A DNA stretch of 5,190 nucleotides. It comes from Sulfurimonadaceae bacterium. GTDB taxonomy: Bacteria > Campylobacterota > Campylobacteria > Campylobacterales > Sulfurimonadaceae. Where the stretch lies: positions 1-5,190 of the forward strand of contig JAUWRZ010000179.1 in NCBI GenBank assembly GCA_030610325.1, given 5' to 3'. A program made the translations under genes and the position numbers. How positions within the stretch are numbered: the first letter of the stretch is position 1; every line of letters starts with the position of its first letter. The notes under the pieces were generated by a model. It was not told where the DNA came from. It saw only the letters and a program-made list of their open reading frames with translations, and searched no databases. This document shows, piece after piece, positions 1-5,190 of this stretch.

Positions 1-66
1 CATATAACTGATAGAGAGGGTGTTGATCAATAAGAAGAGAAAGGCAAAAAAAACTTTTCTAAACAT
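1..66 (-). CDS. N-terminus of a predicted exported or membrane protein (partial, runs off the left edge)
   Basis: The ATG at 66-64 opens a frame that stays open for all 22 codons to the window edge. It begins MFRKVFFAFLFLLINTL: a short positive start (Arg3, Lys4) followed by a hydrophobic run at residues 5-16. This is the pattern of a Sec signal peptide or a signal anchor; any cleavage site is at or beyond the edge. The start is well supported by a Shine-Dalgarno sequence, GGGAG, 7 nt upstream of the ATG on the minus strand. The gene lies 73 bp downstream of the acetyltransferase gene on the same strand, behind an AT-rich stretch with an inverted repeat and possible promoter, so it may be the first gene of its own unit. 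The mature protein is outside the window, so no function can be assigned. Confidence 0.7.
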   Translation of the reverse strand, partial: MFRKVFFAFLFLLINTLSISYM

Positions 67-85
67 CTGGAGACTCCCATAGTCA

Positions 86-123
86 TCAATAATATTATCT
101 TATAAAAGCTTCTATATTATTGA
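86..123. repeat. Perfect 10-bp inverted repeat between the acetyltransferase and exported-protein genes
   Basis: The arms TCAATAATAT (86-95) and ATATTATTGA (114-123) are exact reverse complements separated by 18 bp. The repeat fills most of the 73-bp gap. Read on the minus strand, a GATAAT hexamer (complement of 94-99) resembles a sigma-70 -10 box for the gene starting at 66; no convincing -35 box is seen. One arm covers the -10 region and the other the -35 region, as an operator might. It could instead form a weak stem after the acetyltransferase stop codon, but the stem is nearly all A-T and no U-tract follows, so it is a poor intrinsic terminator. Operator function is inference. Confidence 0.5.
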
Positions 124-139
124 GATCGCAAAGGAGCAG

Positions 140-922
140 TCAAGCCGACCTGGTCATCCTTATCGTATGAGATACCCGCTCCATCTTTAAGAGTGTCACT
201 ATAGCTAAGGTCAGAGGCTCGCTATCCGTTGCATTAAGGTATATCGGCGTATGAGGTCGAATGTTTACGATCAAAGCAAAGAAGAGTGTCAATGCCTCGT
301 TGATATCTCGTGAGGCCAGGATGATCTTATAGCCATCTGCATACGCAAAACAGAGTGCGTAGGAAGAGAGAGTCTGCCCAGCATCGACAGCTCGTAGATG
401 TATCTGCTCACTACTTAATATACAGCGTAGATAGTCACTGCGATCAAAGCCTGCTGCCTCGGCATCAAATGCCAAAAGCCGTTTGGTATCGACATGCTCT
501 ACAGTCTCTATATCACTCTCAGGCAGAGTCACTGTCCCTACTTTAAAAGCATAACAGCCGACATCATGCACTCTTCGAAACCCAGCTCTCTTGTACATCT
601 CCTGTTTGGTGATGATACTGTCGAGAAAGATCTGACGCCCGGCAAGATACTCCAGGGCTTGCTCAAAAAGTCTCTTTCCAAGACCACGTGAACGAAACGC
701 CTTCAAGACGACAAGATTACTGATGATGCCAAAATGCTCACCCTGCTTTACTGCCAGGACCATCCCTGCCGGTTTTCCATCCACATAAGCAATAAAAAAA
801 CCTTCACGCTGCGTTCGAAAAAGACAGGCTATATGGAGAGGTTCACTTCTCCACTGCTCAAGTACTGCCCACTCAAACAGATAGTGGAGTCCATCCTCTT
901 GCATCACGCTGATATCAAACAC
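140..922 (-). CDS. Two-domain GNAT-family N-acetyltransferase (YitH/HolE-like layout)
   Basis: The 260-residue product should transfer an acetyl group from acetyl-CoA to an amine; the acceptor cannot be predicted. Residues 1-127 form a GNAT fold: GFFIAYVDGKPAGMV (41-55) as central strands, GIISNLVV (65-72) as strand beta4, the acetyl-CoA loop RSRGLG (77-82; R-x-x-G-x-G), and a closing segment with YKRAGF (110-115). Residues 145-260 appear to be the second domain found in YitH/HolE-like acetyltransferases, with FDAEAAGFDRSDYL (152-165) near its start. No signal peptide or membrane segment is seen, so it is probably cytoplasmic. The start is GTG at 922, only 3 nt after the diguanylate cyclase stop, which suggests translational coupling. 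An AGG lies too close to be an ideal ribosome site. ATG at residue 7 (904) is an alternative but has no Shine-Dalgarno sequence either. The product looks complete. The fold is confident; the substrate is unknown. Confidence 0.85.
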   Translation of the reverse strand: MFDISVMQEDGLHYLFEWAVLEQWRSEPLHIACLFRTQREGFFIAYVDGKPAGMVLAVKQGEHFGIISNLVVLKAFRSRGLGKRLFEQALEYLAGRQIFLDSIITKQEMYKRAGFRRVHDVGCYAFKVGTVTLPESDIETVEHVDTKRLLAFDAEAAGFDRSDYLRCILSSEQIHLRAVDAGQTLSSYALCFAYADGYKIILASRDINEALTLFFALIVNIRPHTPIYLNATDSEPLTLAIVTLLKMERVSHTIRMTRSA

Positions 923-925
923 GGC

Positions 926-2602
926 CTAAACGTCCGGACCTGGATCAAACATCTTTTTATCCATAGTCACAGTCTGGTCACGCCCCTGTGTCTTGGCAAG
1001 ATAAAGTGCTTTATCGACACGTAGCATCATACTCTCGGATGAGTCACCTTCAAAGAACTGTGTCACTCCAAAACTGCAAGTGACCTTTTCGACACTCTCA
1101 AAGCTACTCTCCTCGATGATGATACGAAGCTTCTCTGCTACTTCATAGGCCATAGAGAGCGTCAGTTCAGGCAAGATCACAGTAAACTCCTCACCACCCC
1201 AGCGAGCAAGGGTATCGCTCTTTCGTAGATGCTCCCGGACCAATGTCGTCAATGAGATAAGGACTTTATCACCGACCTGGTGTCCATAGGTATCATTGAC
1301 CTCTTTAAAATGATCGATATCGAAGAAGAGCAACGCAAAATCATTTTGATACCTTTTAGCCGCTGATACATAGTTCTCAAGCAGTGTGTCAAAACTTGTA
1401 CGATTGGCGACCTGTGTCAATCCATCGATGGAAGCTGCCTTCTCCAGTATCAAATGCCGTCTTTCAAGCTCTGTGATATCATGCAGACTGATGATATAGT
1501 GTCTTATATCTTTTGCATGGAACGGTTGGACTGTAATAGAGAAGATATGACTCTCGTCGGTGATGATATTGACTTTATGCTGCTCCTCACTATGCAATAA
1601 TATATAGTCAAGCCATCTTATCCCATCTATAGGATCATAGATATATCCGGGAAGGTCTACCTTCTCAAAATACTCACAGATGCAGCTATGTGCTTCTCTA
1701 AACTCTTCAAGAGTCTCATGACCAAAGAACTCCAGTCCGAAATGGTTAATATCAAATGTCTCTTCTCCATCACTCACAAGGATGATGTTCTCTTGTGCAT
1801 CCAAAAGTGCTTTGGTGTAGCGCTGAGAGACTTCCAGATGGTTCTTCGCTATGACCTCTTCTGTGACGTTTTGATAGACGACGACCAACTCTCCCGAAGG
1901 AAGCGTATATGCGTAGTTGTCCCGATAACTCTTTTTACCATTCTCAGCCTCTATGATGATCATCTTCCGTGCCGGGATATTGGTCTGATAGACACTTCTA
2001 AAAAAATCCAGGACTCCGATCTCCTCGACAACAGGGAAAAGTGTCATCAACCGCTTGCCTTCCACCTGTTCAGCCATAAGGCCTTCGAGCTGAAGGGCTG
2101 CCTTGTTTAACTTGATAAAACGAAAGTCCCTGCCTTCATCGATCGCTTCATAGATAGCGACACTATCATACATATTGTCCAAGATCGCCTGATAGCGCTC
2201 CTGAGAATCTATGAGTTCTCTGTTCAATGACTGCAGATGAGCATGTCTCTTCTTGTGATCAGTGACTTCACGCATATGTTCAGGGAACCATTTGCGTAAG
2301 ATGATGAAGATGATGATCAAGACAGCAAGAAGGTTGAACAGCTTCGGAATAATAAGGTACTCCGGACGTTGAAGGAGTTCACTTATCTCTACAGGGAGGT
2401 AACCAAAGAGTGAACCAAAGTTAAGACCAAAATAGCCACTCTCTATCATCGTTCGGACAGCATCGACAAGCAAGATCATCAAAAGTGCGAATATCAGCCT
2501 GGAACCATGTCGGTAAGTCTCAATATGACGCAGTGCAAAATAACCTACATGACCCCAGGTAAGAAATAGCAGTAGATAAATAGAAAGTGTGAATATCTCC
2601 AT
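926..2602 (-). CDS. Membrane-bound PAS-PAS-GGDEF diguanylate cyclase
   Basis: This 558-residue protein is predicted to join two GTP into cyclic di-GMP at the inner membrane. Hydrophobic segments at about residues 4-24, 35-50 and 85-102 suggest two or three membrane spans. A coil-like linker follows at 110-135, then a PAS domain (about 135-250, ending YQNVTEEV) and a second PAS domain (about 262-380, ending SLHDITELE). The GGDEF domain covers about 388-545: DGLTQVANR (393-401), metal-site FFDIDHFK (426-433; D428), NDTYGHQVGD (436-445) and the active-site loop GGEEF (469-473), an accepted active variant. RKSD (460-463) sits five residues before it and matches the RxxD product-inhibition site. 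No EAL domain is present. The ATG at 2602 has AAGG 8 nt upstream. It follows truC after 120 bp and is probably co-transcribed with the acetyltransferase. The PAS ligands are unknown; cyclase activity is inferred from intact motifs. Confidence 0.93.
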   Translation of the reverse strand: MEIFTLSIYLLLFLTWGHVGYFALRHIETYRHGSRLIFALLMILLVDAVRTMIESGYFGLNFGSLFGYLPVEISELLQRPEYLIIPKLFNLLAVLIIIFIILRKWFPEHMREVTDHKKRHAHLQSLNRELIDSQERYQAILDNMYDSVAIYEAIDEGRDFRFIKLNKAALQLEGLMAEQVEGKRLMTLFPVVEEIGVLDFFRSVYQTNIPARKMIIIEAENGKKSYRDNYAYTLPSGELVVVYQNVTEEVIAKNHLEVSQRYTKALLDAQENIILVSDGEETFDINHFGLEFFGHETLEEFREAHSCICEYFEKVDLPGYIYDPIDGIRWLDYILLHSEEQHKVNIITDESHIFSITVQPFHAKDIRHYIISLHDITELERRHLILEKAASIDGLTQVANRTSFDTLLENYVSAAKRYQNDFALLFFDIDHFKEVNDTYGHQVGDKVLISLTTLVREHLRKSDTLARWGGEEFTVILPELTLSMAYEVAEKLRIIIEESSFESVEKVTCSFGVTQFFEGDSSESMMLRVDKALYLAKTQGRDQTVTMDKKMFDPGPDV

Positions 2603-2617
2603 CTGTCGACCTTATTG

Positions 2618-2629
2618 CCTCTTCAGAGG
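2618..2629. repeat. Small inverted repeat in the diguanylate cyclase leader
   Basis: CCTCT-TC-AGAGG is a perfect 5-bp inverted repeat with a 2-bp centre. In RNA it could form a 4-bp stem with a UGAA loop. It lies between the possible promoter and the AAGG ribosome site (2610-2613) of the cyclase gene, about 16 nt before the start codon. It could be half of an operator or a leader hairpin, but repeats this short arise often by chance. Confidence 0.25.
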
Positions 2630-2631
2630 TA

Positions 2632-2661
2632 TATATATGTACGATACTCTTTTTTAGCTAA
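2632..2661 (-). promoter_or_regulatory. Possible sigma-70-type promoter for the diguanylate cyclase gene
   Basis: On the minus strand, TTAGCT (complement of 2656-2661) and TATATA (complement of 2632-2637) are 18 bp apart and resemble weak -35 and -10 boxes. They would start a leader of about 24 nt before the ATG at 2602. The whole 2603-2722 gap is strongly AT-rich, as expected of a promoter region. No GC-rich stem with a U-tract follows the truC stop codon at 2723, so read-through from truC is also possible. Confidence 0.35.
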
Positions 2662-2722
2662 GAAGATAATAATACACATAAGCCGCTATTCTATCACTAA
2701 AATACGATACCGGATAAGGAGC

Positions 2723-3448
2723 TTAATATCTTATCTCACTCCAACCCGCTACATCTATGATACGACTGAACACCTCATCCAAACCTGCTCGAAGGGTGAG
2801 TGTCTCACCACTCACAGGGTGTTCAAATGTCAAGGCATAAGCATGCAGCAGCAGACGGTGGCACGAAAACTTCTCTCGAAACAGTTGATTATGCTCACCC
2901 CGTCCATGTTTTGTATCTCCGACAATAGGATGCATGACATGTTTCATATGACGGCGGATCTGATGCTTTCGTCCCGTACGTGGTACGACTCTGACCAGCG
3001 AATAACGTGCCACAGGGTAACGACTCACCGGATAGGGAAACTCCACTCTTCCCAGACGAAAGTACTCCGTGACCGCCTCCTGAGCACCTTTGTCTTTTCG
3101 TACTTTCTTGTCTGTCATCTTATCTAGCTGCTCTTTAAGCGGGTAGTCTATCAGCTCATGTTCATCTATATAGCCGCGTACGATGGCAAGGTACTCTTTC
3201 TTCGTCGCTCTCGCCTGAAATATCTCCGACATCGCCTTTGCGGCCTCAGCACTTAAAGCAAAGAGCAGGACTCCCGAAGTCGGTTTGTCCAGACGATGTA
3301 CGGGATAGACATACTGCCCTATCTGATCACGTACAAGCTGCAACGCAAACTCTGTCTCATGACGGTCGATCATAGAGCGATGGACCAGTAGGCCTGAGGG
3401 TTTGTTGATGGCGACGAGATACTCGTCTTGATAGATGATCTCAAGCAT
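2723..3448 (-). CDS. truC: tRNA pseudouridine synthase, TruC-like (RluA family)
   Basis: The 241-residue product belongs to the RluA family, which turns uridine into pseudouridine in RNA. The best match is TruC, which modifies U65 of certain tRNAs in E. coli. Seen in the sequence: the N-terminal MLEIIYQDEYLVAINKPSG, which resembles the start of E. coli TruC; DQIGQYVYPVHRLDKPTSGV (41-60) with the expected catalytic Asp54 in HRLDKPTSG; a KKEYLAIVRG strand (83-92); and the RTGRKHQIRRHM motif (157-168). There is no S4 domain, in line with TruC, and the length is near that of the E. coli enzyme (about 260). The ATG at 3448 is preferred to an in-frame TTG at 3490 because the family starts at MLEI and the 14 extra residues match nothing. 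The start overlaps the HD-GYP gene by 8 nt (ATGCTTGA), with a weak GGA 6-8 nt upstream, so translation is probably coupled. The family is certain; TruC over another RluA member is likely. Confidence 0.9.
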   Translation of the reverse strand: MLEIIYQDEYLVAINKPSGLLVHRSMIDRHETEFALQLVRDQIGQYVYPVHRLDKPTSGVLLFALSAEAAKAMSEIFQARATKKEYLAIVRGYIDEHELIDYPLKEQLDKMTDKKVRKDKGAQEAVTEYFRLGRVEFPYPVSRYPVARYSLVRVVPRTGRKHQIRRHMKHVMHPIVGDTKHGRGEHNQLFREKFSCHRLLLHAYALTFEHPVSGETLTLRAGLDEVFSRIIDVAGWSEIRY

Positions 3449-4553
3449 CTTTATCCATACTATCTGTATATCTGTTACCGATCTGAACAAAGGTGTGCAG
3501 ATTATCTACCAGTAGCTTCACCAGCACCGGGTCAAAACAGCGGCCACTCTCCTGGTCAAAATAAGCAAGCACATCCGCCAGAGGCCATGCCTTCTTATAG
3601 ACACGTTTTGAACTCAGAGCATCAAAGACATCGGCAACCGCGGTGATACGGCCATAGATATGGATATCCTCACCCTCAAGACCACGTGGATAACCACTAC
3701 CGTCAAAGCACTCATGATGTTCATGTGCGACTATCGCAGCAGCTTGGAGTATGGGTTTATGCGAGCTTTTGAGCATATCAAAACCAAGGACTGCATGTGT
3801 CTTCATCACCTCAAACTCCTCCACACTCAATTTTCTCGGTGCGTTCAAGATCGCATCAGGGATACCGACCTTACCGATATCATGCATCGGACTCGCCATC
3901 TTCAGACGTGCTGACTCCTCCTCTGAGAGTCCATACAGCAGGGCCAGTGTCTCTGAGTAGTGCGACACCCTTTTCACATGGTTTCCGGTCTCTTTTGAGC
4001 GTGTCTCTCCGATCTCACCCATGGCATAGATGATATCACGCTGCGTGTCTTCGATGGCTTTGTTTAGTTCGATAAGTTCGGTCACATCTGTTATATAGGC
4101 CAGCATAGCCTTCTCTTTAGCGATGCCTTTGACCTCTGTCTGATAACTTTTGGCACCATGTTCAAATACGACCCGCTTCACCCTGTTCTCAGCGATAATA
4201 CTCTGAGATCCTCTTATACCGATAGTGTCCGCTGATGTGATACCGGCCAGTTCACTCTGGACTGCACTGTTCTTATATAACACCTTCCCCTCTGTATCAA
4301 AGATGAGAACAGCCGAAGAGTTATATTTTGGCAAAAGAGAGAGATAATGGTTCTCCAGACAATAGGCATCATTGATCTTAAAGTGCTCAAAGATAAGACA
4401 GGAGCTGGTAAAGGCCGTATAGTAGAGGTATATACTCATCAGCAGTGATAGTACAGAACCGTTCTCAAGCACATACATCAGCAACATAGTAGCCAGGATG
4501 ACACGTAGATAGGATTCGGTCGGTCGTACGTTCTTACAAGATCTTCTCATCAT
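3441..4553 (-). CDS. Membrane-anchored PAS/HD-GYP protein, predicted cyclic-di-GMP phosphodiesterase
   Basis: The 370-residue protein is predicted to hydrolyse cyclic di-GMP. Residues 5-62 hold two hydrophobic segments (about 16-30 and 33-54) and resemble the DUF2892/YgaP-type membrane domain: KNVRPTESYLRVIL at the start, and a Cys-Leu-Ile-Phe...Ile-Asn ending (C52 to N61) where that family has a CPLY...GIN pattern. A PAS-like domain follows (about 76-160, ending YITDVTELIEL), then a helical linker and the HD-GYP domain (about 175-360). Likely metal ligands are E183, H192, H224-D225 (MHDIGK), H253, H279-H280 and D308; GYP is at 287-289. The ATG at 4553 is chosen because AAGG lies 8 nt upstream; the longer frame from TTG at 4568 would place that site inside the gene. 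A second ATG at 4550 is also possible. It heads the run that continues into truC. The catalytic family is firm; the DUF2892 match is by eye. Confidence 0.92.
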   Translation of the reverse strand: MMRRSCKNVRPTESYLRVILATMLLMYVLENGSVLSLLMSIYLYYTAFTSSCLIFEHFKINDAYCLENHYLSLLPKYNSSAVLIFDTEGKVLYKNSAVQSELAGITSADTIGIRGSQSIIAENRVKRVVFEHGAKSYQTEVKGIAKEKAMLAYITDVTELIELNKAIEDTQRDIIYAMGEIGETRSKETGNHVKRVSHYSETLALLYGLSEEESARLKMASPMHDIGKVGIPDAILNAPRKLSVEEFEVMKTHAVLGFDMLKSSHKPILQAAAIVAHEHHECFDGSGYPRGLEGEDIHIYGRITAVADVFDALSSKRVYKKAWPLADVLAYFDQESGRCFDPVLVKLLVDNLHTFVQIGNRYTDSMDKDA

Positions 4554-4594
4554 CGTCCACCTTCTCAAATAGATACAGCATCACTCTTCTTAAA

Positions 4595-4623
4595 AGTATA
4601 TCACACGCGTTAGGCCATTTTAA
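4595..4623 (-). promoter_or_regulatory. Sigma-70-type promoter for the HD-GYP/truC unit
   Basis: On the minus strand, TTAAAA (-35, complement of 4618-4623; 4 of 6 matches to TTGACA) and TATACT (-10, complement of 4595-4600; 5 of 6 matches to TATAAT) are exactly 17 bp apart. A TG one base before the -10 gives an extended -10 (TGATATACT). Transcription would begin near 4588, leaving a leader of about 35 nt. The 111-bp gap 4554-4664 must also hold the promoter of the divergent plus-strand gene. For that I see only weak candidates, TTTAAT at 4619-4624 and TATGCT at 4635-4640, neither with a good -35. The two promoters would therefore lie close together or overlap, so their activities may be linked. 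Confidence 0.6.
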
Positions 4624-4664
4624 TCTCTCTTGGTTATGCTTAGAAAAAGCGAAAAGAGTCTTTA

Positions 4665-5190
4665 ATGAAAGAACGTATAAAAAATGCCATTCTCGGAGGT
4701 TTTGTCTCTGATGCCTATACCCTCGGTGCCCATTGGGTCTATGATCCAGAGCAGCTTGAAAAGCTCCCTATCGACTGGCAGGTCCTTAACGACCCTGAAG
4801 CGATGTGGCACAAAGGTAAAAAAGCGGGAGACTTCACCCACTATGGCGATCAGATGCTGCTTCTGCTGGAGTCCATCATCCATGAGAAGCACTTCTCACT
4901 GGAACGTTTTTCTGAGTACTGGGAAGTCAATATGCGTGACTATAACGGCTATATCGATGGGGCTACACGTTCTACACTTGAGAACATGAAGGCCAGGACC
5001 GGGTCAGCCAGTGGGTCACGATCACAGGACCTCAGCATCTGTGGACGCATCGCACCACTTCTGCTCATCGAAGAGCTTGACATACAGTTTCTCTCTCAAG
5101 TCAAAGATGTCGTCTCTATGACCCACAACTCGACCCTCGCCCTTGACGCCAGTGCCTACTTTGCCCAGGTGCTTTTGGATGTAGTCAAAG
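4665..5190 (+). CDS. ADP-ribosylglycohydrolase/J1-crystallin-like protein (partial, runs off the right edge)
   Basis: The frame is open for 175 codons from ATG 4665 to the window edge. AAGAG lies 6 nt before the ATG and supports the start. The N-terminus, KNAILGGFVSDAYTLGAHWV (6-25), matches the opening helix of the ADP-ribosylglycohydrolase family, whose members remove ADP-ribose from proteins or small molecules. Further family-like pieces are GDFTHYGDQ (55-63), DGATRSTLENM (98-108), SQDLSICGRIAPLL (120-133) and MTHNSTLALDASAYF (152-166). The usual metal-binding Thr-Asp-Asp of DraG-type enzymes falls where this protein has Tyr-Gly-Asp-Gln (60-63), and the usual GDALG is SDAYTLG. It therefore belongs to a divergent, J1-crystallin-like branch whose activity is uncertain. 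The family is normally about 300 residues, so just over half is visible. No signal peptide is seen. It is divergent from the HD-GYP gene; no functional link is shown. Confidence 0.85.
   Translation, partial: MKERIKNAILGGFVSDAYTLGAHWVYDPEQLEKLPIDWQVLNDPEAMWHKGKKAGDFTHYGDQMLLLLESIIHEKHFSLERFSEYWEVNMRDYNGYIDGATRSTLENMKARTGSASGSRSQDLSICGRIAPLLLIEELDIQFLSQVKDVVSMTHNSTLALDASAYFAQVLLDVVK

Noticed and set aside
1688..2110. Plus-strand open frame of 140 codons opposite the diguanylate cyclase
   Set aside because: It is entirely antisense to the PAS region of the cyclase, and its product shows no family motif. It is best explained as a shadow of the real frame.
2640..2710. Direct repeat of TACGATAC at 2640-2647 and 2703-2710 in the gap before the cyclase gene
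   Set aside because: An 8-bp match within a 120-bp AT-rich gap is not rare by chance, and the copies have no symmetry or regular spacing to suggest a binding-site array.
2615..3127. Plus-strand open frame of 170 codons opposite truC and the gap before the cyclase gene
   Set aside because: It lies almost wholly antisense to the well-supported truC gene, has a composition rich in Arg, Tyr, Ile and Ser without any recognisable domain, and has no good ribosome site.
4542..4565. Reading VDDDEKIL in the alternative frame at the HD-GYP start, like the beginning of a response-regulator receiver domain
   Set aside because: The frame stops immediately after these eight codons and nothing receiver-like follows in any frame. 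The acidic run is more likely chance than a frameshifted receiver remnant.
4662..4892. Minus-strand open frame of 76 codons opposite the ADP-ribosylglycohydrolase-like gene
   Set aside because: It is antisense to a frame with clear family motifs and has no recognisable domain of its own.

Overview
The window looks like an ordinary chromosomal region of a Campylobacterota bacterium, most like the Sulfurovum/Sulfurimonas group. That is an inference from protein style: the PAS domain just before the GGDEF domain, the linker-plus-HD-GYP segment (IGETRSKETGNHVKRV), and the ADP-ribosylglycohydrolase-like N-terminus all resemble proteins I associate with that group. Base composition is moderate and the gaps between genes are AT-rich. 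No species can be named from sequence alone, and there is no sign of phage, transposon, CRISPR or tRNA/rRNA genes.

Layout, read along the minus strand from right to left. (i) A gene at 3441-4553 encodes a membrane-anchored PAS/HD-GYP protein, a predicted cyclic-di-GMP phosphodiesterase, preceded by a good sigma-70-type promoter (4595-4623). (ii) It overlaps by 8 nt a TruC-type tRNA pseudouridine synthase gene (2723-3448). (iii) After a 120-bp AT-rich gap with a possible promoter comes a membrane-bound PAS-PAS-GGDEF diguanylate cyclase (926-2602). (iv) Three nucleotides later a two-domain GNAT acetyltransferase starts at GTG (140-922). (v) After a 73-bp gap holding a perfect 10-bp inverted repeat, a protein with a signal-peptide-like N-terminus starts at 66 and runs off the left edge. 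On the plus strand, diverging from the HD-GYP gene across a 111-bp gap, an ADP-ribosylglycohydrolase/J1-crystallin-like gene starts at 4665 and runs off the right edge.

Functionally, the core is a pair of opposing cyclic-di-GMP enzymes, one predicted to make the messenger and one to degrade it. Both are membrane-bound and carry PAS sensors, and both lie on the same strand around a tRNA-modification gene. The HD-GYP protein has an unusual N-terminus that resembles the DUF2892/YgaP-type membrane domain. Its start and that of truC are best moved downstream of the longest open frames, on Shine-Dalgarno or family-alignment grounds. I found nothing that clearly amounts to a new system. The best leads are the DUF2892-like/PAS/HD-GYP architecture, the ADP-ribosylglycohydrolase homologue lacking the usual N-terminal metal motif, and the inverted repeat before the exported protein.
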